In this document: in pieces, positions 32,681 to 37,099 of the stretch
Layout: each line of letters starts with the position of its first letter
How positions within the stretch are numbered: the stretch's first letter is position 1
Origin: Candidatus Bipolaricaulota bacterium
GTDB taxonomy: Bacteria > Bipolaricaulota > Bipolaricaulia > UBA7950 > UBA9294
Length of the DNA stretch: 37,099 bases
Direction of reading: 5' to 3'
NCBI GenBank assembly: GCA_018817505.1
Contig: JAHITR010000029.1
Span: forward strand, 1 to 37,099
Position numbers and translations under genes: made by a program
The notes under the pieces: generated by a model
The model's input: only the letters and a program-made list of their open reading frames with translations
Database searches by the model: none
What the model was told of the DNA's origin: nothing

Positions 32681-33577
32681 GCAGGCGACGCCGCCGATTG
32701 CGAGCAACGTTCCTGCCACTGCTCGCGGTGACACCTTCTCCTTGCGGACGAGAACCGAGAACGCGAGCAACAACACAGGCGGAAGTGCCATCAGAGTCGA
32801 GGCAATTCCGATCTTCGCGTTGGCCAATGCCATCATGGACAACGTCACACCAGCAAATGGCCCCGCCACCGCCCCGCCCATCATGGAGAGGGCTGCTTTG
32901 CGATTTCGAAAGACATCGAGATCCTTCTTCCACCGACCGCCGACGAACGCAGCCAGCCACACAGCGAGGGTGGCCGCCAAAATCTGAACAACGTTTGCGG
33001 AGAGCGCAGGGAACTCGCCACCCAACGCTTGTTTGGACAGGATATAGCGCAGGGACTGGGTGGCAACCGTGCCCAGCGCGAACAACACGCCGATCACGAT
33101 GTGCCTTCGTGCCCCAGGCTCTTCGCCTGCCGGACGCGCCGAGATGACCAACGCAATACCGGCCACAGTGACCCCGGCTGACAGCATTTGCGCTCCCGTC
33201 AGCCGTTCTCCAAAGATACCCCACGCCAGAATGGCACTGGTTACGGGAATCAAGGCAGTCACCAGCGATGTTCTGTGTGCGCCAAGATGCAGCAGCGCGC
33301 GGAATAAGAAAGCATCAGAAATCGAAAACCCGATGACACCCGACAGGGTGAGCCAGCCCCATCGCCCCAAGTCAGCACCAAACGGCAACGGCGTACGATA
33401 GACGATCCAATGAACCATCAGCAGCAACACAACGGCTACGGTCAGCCGCCAGCGATTGAGCCATTTGGGGCCAGCCAGGCGTACAGCAGTCGTGAACAGA
33501 AGGTAGCTGGCTGTCCAGCAACACGCAGTCGCTAGACCAGCCAACTCTCCGGGATAGGCTGACAACACGGTCGACAT
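32666..33577 (-). CDS. EamA/DMT-family permease, ten membrane helices
   Basis: 303 residues with about ten hydrophobic helices in two EamA halves (roughly 10-140 and 158-303). Family marks: GFSISDAFLFRALLHLGA, TALIPVTSAILAWGIFGERL in the first half, and LMALPPVLLLAFSVLVRKEK with the final GTLLAIGGVACLF in the second. These transporters usually export or import amino acids, nucleotides or other metabolites. The start ATG shares one base with the tnaA stop (TAATG), so it is co-translated with tryptophanase; tryptophan, indole or a related amino acid is a reasonable substrate guess, not shown. Confidence 0.88.
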   Translation of the reverse strand: MSTVLSAYPGELAGLATACCWTASYLLFTTAVRLAGPKWLNRWRLTVAVVLLLMVHWIVYRTPLPFGADLGRWGWLTLSGVIGFSISDAFLFRALLHLGAHRTSLVTALIPVTSAILAWGIFGERLTGAQMLSAGVTVAGIALVISARPAGEEPGARRHIVIGVLFALGTVATQSLRYILSKQALGGEFPALSANVVQILAATLAVWLAAFVGGRWKKDLDVFRNRKAALSMMGGAVAGPFAGVTLSMMALANAKIGIASTLMALPPVLLLAFSVLVRKEKVSPRAVAGTLLAIGGVACLFLF

Positions 33578-34962
33578 TACGTTCGATGCAAGGGCATGAA
33601 GCGGGCCACGAAGTGTCGTAGCGGACCCTCACCCTCAATCAGTCGATAGCCGGGCAATGTGGGCGCCGCTTGAGCCACCGCTTCGGCGGCATCAATCACC
33701 ACATCAAAATGCTCTCGCATGTACATCCGGCGGGGAATGGCCAAACGCACCAATTCCATTTCCGGGTACACAACGTGTCCATCTGGCGACTCATGGGCAA
33801 ACATCACGCTGCCAATTTCCACCCCGCGGATTCCGCCTTCGAGATAGAGGGCGTTTGCTACGGCCAGCGCAGGGAATTCAGCTTGCGGAATCGAAGGCAC
33901 CATCGCACGCGCGTCCATGTACACCGCATGCCCGCCAATCGGCTCGATGATCGGAACGCCAACGGATTTCAATCCTTCACCCAAATAGCGAGCCTGTCCT
34001 ATTCGGTCTGCCAAATAGGAGGGTTCGAGGACTTCACGAAGGCCGACAGCGATCGCTTCCAAGTCCCGGCCTGCCAATCCACCGTAGGTGGGGAATCCTT
34101 CCATGAGAATCAGCCGTTCCCGCGCCAGCTCGAATGTCTTGAGGTCGTTCATCGCCAGAATGCCGCCGATGTTGACCAATCCGTCTTTCTTGGCACTCAT
34201 GGTCATGCCGTCGGCGAGCGAGAACATTTCTTTCGCAATTTCCGCGGGCGATTTGTCAGCATAGCCTTGCTCGCGCTCGCGAATGAAAAAGCTGTTCTCG
34301 GCGAATCGGCAGGCGTCAATGAAGAAAGGAAGACCGTGTGCATGAGCAATCTCACTGATTTCGCGCAGATTGGCCAGCGACACCGGCTGCCCGCCACCGC
34401 TGTTGTTGGTGATCGTCATCATCACCATGGGAATGCGTTCCGTCCCCACATCGGCGATGAAAGCGCGCAGTTTGTCCGCATCCATGTTCCCCTTGAACGG
34501 GTGGATCAGCGACGGATTAAACGCCTCATCGATCACCAGATTGACCGGCTCGCCCCCATTGGCAAGGATGTTGGCCCGCGTTGTGTCGAAGTGCATGTTG
34601 TTGGGGATGACGTCGCCAGGCTTGATCATGGCCGAGAACAGGACGTTTTCAGCTGCCCGTCCTTGGTGCGTGGGCAGGACGTAGGTGAATCCAAAAATGT
34701 CGTCGACAGCTTCACGAAACCGCGCGTAGCTGCGACTGCCTGCGTAGGACTCATCGCCGACCATCATCGCCGACCACTGGTTTTGGCTCATGCCCCCCGT
34801 TCCTGAGTCCGTCAGCAAATCGACATACACGTCCTTTGCCTGAAGATGGAACAAGTTGTAGCCAGCCTGTTGAAGGCGTTGTTTACGTTCTTCAGCTGAC
34901 AAGATCGAGATCGGCTCAATCACTTTGATGCGATAGGGTGGCAGTACTCTGTCTTTGCGCAT
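33577..34962 (-). CDS. tnaA: tryptophanase (tryptophan indole-lyase)
   Basis: 461 residues; GGAGGAAGGA directly upstream of ATG 34962. PLP beta-eliminating lyase of the tryptophanase/tyrosine phenol-lyase family: YAGSRSY (73-79), [11 protein letters not shown] (96-106), [11 protein letters not shown] (214-224), MSAKKDG with Schiff-base Lys259, and the C-terminal LRHFVARF. Two residues separate the activities: here FDTT (Asp126) and VEIG (Ile383) match E. coli tryptophanase, where tyrosine phenol-lyase has FTTT and MERG. It should degrade tryptophan to indole, pyruvate and ammonia. A leader ORF with one Trp codon lies upstream, and an EamA permease is coupled downstream. Confidence 0.9.
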   Translation of the reverse strand: MRKDRVLPPYRIKVIEPISILSAEERKQRLQQAGYNLFHLQAKDVYVDLLTDSGTGGMSQNQWSAMMVGDESYAGSRSYARFREAVDDIFGFTYVLPTHQGRAAENVLFSAMIKPGDVIPNNMHFDTTRANILANGGEPVNLVIDEAFNPSLIHPFKGNMDADKLRAFIADVGTERIPMVMMTITNNSGGGQPVSLANLREISEIAHAHGLPFFIDACRFAENSFFIREREQGYADKSPAEIAKEMFSLADGMTMSAKKDGLVNIGGILAMNDLKTFELARERLILMEGFPTYGGLAGRDLEAIAVGLREVLEPSYLADRIGQARYLGEGLKSVGVPIIEPIGGHAVYMDARAMVPSIPQAEFPALAVANALYLEGGIRGVEIGSVMFAHESPDGHVVYPEMELVRLAIPRRMYMREHFDVVIDAAEAVAQAAPTLPGYRLIEGEGPLRHFVARFMPLHRT

Positions 34963-35011
34963 AATTCCTTCCTCCTCTTTGACTCATGAGTGTGCCCGTG
35001 CGTGTCGATGT

Positions 35012-35131
35012 CTACTGCGAGGCACGACGTAGGAAGGGAGGATGGGGAATATTCCGTCGGACGAGTCTGAGCGGATCGGCGTTCGATCGCACCCAGAAGG
35101 GTCGTTCCCTGCGTGATCCTGAGCGCTTCAT
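35012..35131 (-). CDS. candidate leader peptide of the tnaA operon
   Basis: A 39-codon open frame on the tnaA strand, from ATG 35131 to TAG 35014-35012. GAGGAGA lies 6 nt upstream, among the better ribosome sites in the window. It follows a promoter match and ends 49 nt before tnaA. The peptide is Arg-rich and has a single Trp (residue 13, in RPFWVRSNADP) and a Pro-rich segment near the end (IPHPPF). In E. coli and Proteus, tnaC is a short leader with one essential Trp upstream of tnaA that stalls ribosomes when tryptophan is abundant. Sequence identity to TnaC is not evident; it could be an unrelated small protein. No intrinsic terminator lies between leader and tnaA. Confidence 0.45.
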   Translation of the reverse strand: MKRSGSRRERPFWVRSNADPLRLVRRNIPHPPFLRRASQ

Positions 35132-35164
35132 AGAATCTCTCCTCGAAATCGGGAAGTCATGAGA

Positions 35165-35193
35165 ATGGTAGGACAATCCCGCCTCTCGAGCAA
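35165..35193 (-). promoter_or_regulatory. candidate promoter for the leader-tnaA-permease operon
   Basis: On the minus strand, -35 TTGCTC (35193-35188), 17-nt spacer, -10 TACCAT (35170-35165). It would start transcription about 25-30 nt before the leader ORF. Confidence 0.42.
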
Positions 35194-35220
35194 CCGCGTT
35201 CGCATCGTCCAGTCAGCAAG

Positions 35221-35250
35221 TTGACGCGCTGACAAGATAACGGCTACAGT
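35221..35250 (+). promoter_or_regulatory. candidate promoter for the HEAT-repeat gene
   Basis: -35 TTGACG (35221-35226), 18-nt spacer, -10 TACAGT (35245-35250), 26 nt before ATG 35277. With the leader ORF and the divergent tnaA promoter this accounts for the 314-nt spacer 34963-35276; nothing else was seen there. Confidence 0.5.
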
Positions 35251-35276
35251 TGATCAGCAAGCAGTCTGGAGACTCG

Positions 35277-36125
35277 ATGCGAGATCAAATCAGCCAACTT
35301 ATCGAAACAGGCGAACATCCCGCCCTTTCTCTGCTGCTCGATGGCGCGGATATGTCCACCCTTCGCTTTGCCGCTAAGCAATTCGTGTCAGCGCTTCAAG
35401 AGAATAACGACGACTTGTTGCAGTCCATTCCCAAATTGATGAATGAATCGTCGACCGGCGCGCACCACTTGGCTTGCCAGCTCATTCCCTATGCCTATGA
35501 AATCAAACGGCGGCAAGCCGTCGGGTTTCTGCCTCGGCTCATCGAATCCACAGACTGGACCGTTCGCGATGCGGCGTGCGAAGTGACGGGCCGTCTGTTA
35601 CGCGATGACTTTTCTCGAATGCTCCCCGTTCTAGAAGCCTGGCGATCACGGCAGTCAAGCAATATGTCGCGCGCGCTGGCCATCGCAACCATTCGAGCCG
35701 CTGACCCGATGCATCTCGAACGCGCTGATCCGCTATTAAGACTGCTCGAACCGTTGTTGTCCGAACGCGACCCCATCGTTCGCAGGAATTTGGGCCCGTC
35801 AGCCATCGGCACCACGCTGCTTGCCCATTACCCGAGTCAAACCTTTGAGTACTTGGCCAAATGGTCCACATCCTATGACGCGCAGACGCTATGGAACGTC
35901 GCCATGGCCTTCACTTCGCCAGCTGCCGTTCCCATCACCAAGAAAGCACTGATTGTGCTGCGCAAGCTGTCCCTCGACGAACGCCGATTGGTATGGCGGG
36001 CCGTTGCATCTGCCATGTGGAAGTTGGGACGCAAGAGACCTGATTTGATCCGCCCCGAGCTCGCCCGCTGGTTGGAGGACGAACGCCGCGTCAACGTGGC
36101 GCGAGAGGCCATCAAGCATTTGTAG
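35277..36125 (+). CDS. HEAT-repeat / DNA-alkylation-repair-like helical protein
   Basis: 282 residues from ATG 35277 (GGAG 6 nt upstream). Entirely alpha-helical with repeated two-helix units: STDWTVRDAACEVTGRLL, SNMSRALAIATIRAAD, ERDPIVRRNLGPSAIG, DAQTLWNVAMAF and LVWRAVASAMWKLGRKRPD. The WTVRDAACE and RRN/PSAIG units resemble the HEAT-like repeats of the AlkD/DNA-alkylation-repair family. No catalytic residue can be confirmed, so it may be a HEAT scaffold. The ATG at 35250 region is in frame but has no ribosome site. It lies 67 nt before the acetyltransferase gene, with no terminator between. Confidence 0.65.
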   Translation: MRDQISQLIETGEHPALSLLLDGADMSTLRFAAKQFVSALQENNDDLLQSIPKLMNESSTGAHHLACQLIPYAYEIKRRQAVGFLPRLIESTDWTVRDAACEVTGRLLRDDFSRMLPVLEAWRSRQSSNMSRALAIATIRAADPMHLERADPLLRLLEPLLSERDPIVRRNLGPSAIGTTLLAHYPSQTFEYLAKWSTSYDAQTLWNVAMAFTSPAAVPITKKALIVLRKLSLDERRLVWRAVASAMWKLGRKRPDLIRPELARWLEDERRVNVAREAIKHL

Positions 36126-36192
36126 GCAGTCCATCGCCGTCATCCGTGGCATCACACGCCCGATTTGGGTATCGTTTTGCCCGAGGTATCCC

Positions 36193-37099
36193 ATGATCAT
36201 TCGCAGCTATCAACGTGACAAAGATTTACAGGACTGTCTTCGCATCTATCGCGAAGTGGGTTGGGTTTCAGAGAAAGCCCATGAAACGGCAGCAGAACAC
36301 TTGCTGCAATCGAGCCGAAGCTTGGTGACTGAGTTGCATGGCAGTGCCGAATGTCTTGCCGTGGCAAGCACTGGGACTATGCAGTACCTCGACTCAACCC
36401 TGCCAATGAGTGCAATCACCAGCGTGACCACCAGCCGTATTGCCCGCAAACAAGGCTTTGCCAGCCGGTTGACCGCACAATTGCTGGCTGAAGAAGCCTC
36501 GCGCGGGTTTGCCTTGGCCATACTAGGGATCTTCGAGCAGGGCTACTACAACCAGCTCGGATTCGGAAACGGCGGCTATCAATTGCGCTGCACATTGGAT
36601 CCGTCTAGGCTACAGATTCCTGCCAAAGCACGCATCCCCGTACGCCTTGGTAACGACGATTGGCAGGCGATGCATGAGGGCAGACTCAATCGCAGACGCA
36701 CGCATGGAGCCTGTACAGTGACTGAGCCTGGGATTACTCAAGCCGATGTCTATTGGTCGGAACATGGATTTGGATTGGGCTATCTTGATGACCATGGTGA
36801 CCTATCCCACCACTTCTGGTGTTCGTCCAAAGGCGAACATGGCCCCTACCGGATTATCTGGATGGCCTATCAATCAAGGGACCAATTCTTGGAACTGATG
36901 GCGCTCATGCACAGCCTTGGCGATCAAGTAAATGCCATCCAATTGCAGGAGCCACCTGAAGTTCAGCTTCAGGATCTCATCCGTCAGCCCATCAGAACGC
37001 GCAACATCACCAAAGGCTCGCCCTACGAGAATCAAATGACCGCGCTTTCCTATTGGCAAGCAAGAATCCTCGACCTGCAGGGATGTTTGGCAGCAACCC
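36193..37099 (+). CDS. Eis-like GNAT N-acetyltransferase (C-terminus cut by window edge)
   Basis: Open from ATG 36193 (GAGG 6 nt upstream) to the window end, 302 codons without a stop. The N-terminal GNAT domain has the Eis-type signature: MSAITSVTTSRIARKQGFAS (acetyl-CoA pyrophosphate loop region), then LLAEEASRGFALAILG and YYNQLGFGNGGYQL, where Eis proteins have a similar YxRFGYG turn. After about residue 145 a second region follows, as in Eis (tandem GNAT then SCP2-like), with a typical total near 400 residues, so about 100 are missing. Eis enzymes acetylate amines such as aminoglycosides, histones or other proteins; the substrate here is unknown. Confidence 0.75.
   Translation, partial: MIIRSYQRDKDLQDCLRIYREVGWVSEKAHETAAEHLLQSSRSLVTELHGSAECLAVASTGTMQYLDSTLPMSAITSVTTSRIARKQGFASRLTAQLLAEEASRGFALAILGIFEQGYYNQLGFGNGGYQLRCTLDPSRLQIPAKARIPVRLGNDDWQAMHEGRLNRRRTHGACTVTEPGITQADVYWSEHGFGLGYLDDHGDLSHHFWCSSKGEHGPYRIIWMAYQSRDQFLELMALMHSLGDQVNAIQLQEPPEVQLQDLIRQPIRTRNITKGSPYENQMTALSYWQARILDLQGCLAAT

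Noticed and set aside
33577-34962. Tyrosine phenol-lyase as the product
   Set aside because: The family match is equal, but the two residues that separate the activities (Asp126, Ile383) are those of tryptophanase.
35042-35116. Plus-strand 24-codon ORF in the tnaA spacer
   Set aside because: The ribosome site is directly against the ATG with no spacing, and the region is better explained by the leader ORF on the other strand.
1-37099. CRISPR arrays, IS elements, phage or integrative element borders
   Set aside because: No regularly spaced direct repeats, transposase or integrase motifs, or attachment-site duplications were seen; the only tRNA has an intact, unduplicated 3' end.

Overview
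The window is a compact bacterial chromosome segment of moderate GC content with about 36 protein genes, one tRNA and very short spacers. Many neighbouring genes overlap by 1 to 23 nt (ATGA, TAATG and longer overlaps). Ribosome binding sites are mostly GGAGG-like and TTG starts occur several times. There is no phage, IS, transposase, integrase or CRISPR signature. The set of genes (hypBAF, LemA/DUF2207, a DUF1015-serA-aminotransferase operon, SigF/SigB-type sigma factors, large secreted von Willebrand A proteins and beta-rich secreted proteins with no recognised family) suggests a deep-branching, probably anaerobic bacterium. My best guess is Candidatus Bipolaricaulota (OP1/Acetothermia) or a neighbour. 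That is recall-based inference, not shown by any marker gene here.

Layout. 1-1485 (-): a secreted beta-rich protein translationally coupled to a diverged sigma factor cut by the left edge. 1611-5043 (-): a serine-biosynthesis operon (class V aminotransferase, 3-phosphoglycerate dehydrogenase, DUF1015) with promoter and terminator. 5099-8082 (+): LemA, DUF2207 and a DUF922 metalloprotease-like protein. 8241-11607 (-): hypB-hypA-hypF, nickel and cyanide-ligand steps of [NiFe] hydrogenase maturation. 11767-14455 (+): an extracytoplasmic thiol module (DUF1573 with two cysteine-less rhodanese domains, a thioredoxin-CcdA fusion, a membrane-tethered thioredoxin). 14519-16382 (+): a complete sigma factor, a small helical protein and an SDR oxidoreductase. 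16425-17937 (-): a secreted VWA protein. 17999-22094 (+): tRNA-Leu(GAG), then plsX-fabH-fabD-fabG-acpP. 22137-25368 (+): Zn-finger BCAM0308-like protein, formimino-THF cyclodeaminase-like protein, inositol-phosphatase-like protein, and an RNA m5C methyltransferase whose PUA-like domain is a separate coupled cistron. 25472-27817 (+): a large secreted VWA/RTX/Ig-repeat protein. 27859-30946 (-): a lipoylation operon (stand-alone lipoyl domain, lipB, lipA, lplA-like, DUF501). 30948-32680 (+): ychF and a threonylcarbamoyl-AMP synthase. 32666-35193 (-): tnaA and an EamA permease, preceded by a promoter and a short leader ORF with one Trp codon. 35221-37099 (+): a HEAT-repeat protein and an Eis-like acetyltransferase cut by the right edge.

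The most unusual features are: the possible tnaC-like leader peptide before tryptophanase; the lipoylation operon built around an 81-residue free lipoyl domain; the three-gene secreted thiol/dead-rhodanese module; DUF1015 with a ParB/sulfiredoxin-like DGHHRYE motif at the end of a serine operon; and two divergent SigF/SigB-type sigma factors within 15 kb, one coupled to a surface protein gene. All family assignments come from reading motifs by eye, and promoters are consensus matches read by eye.
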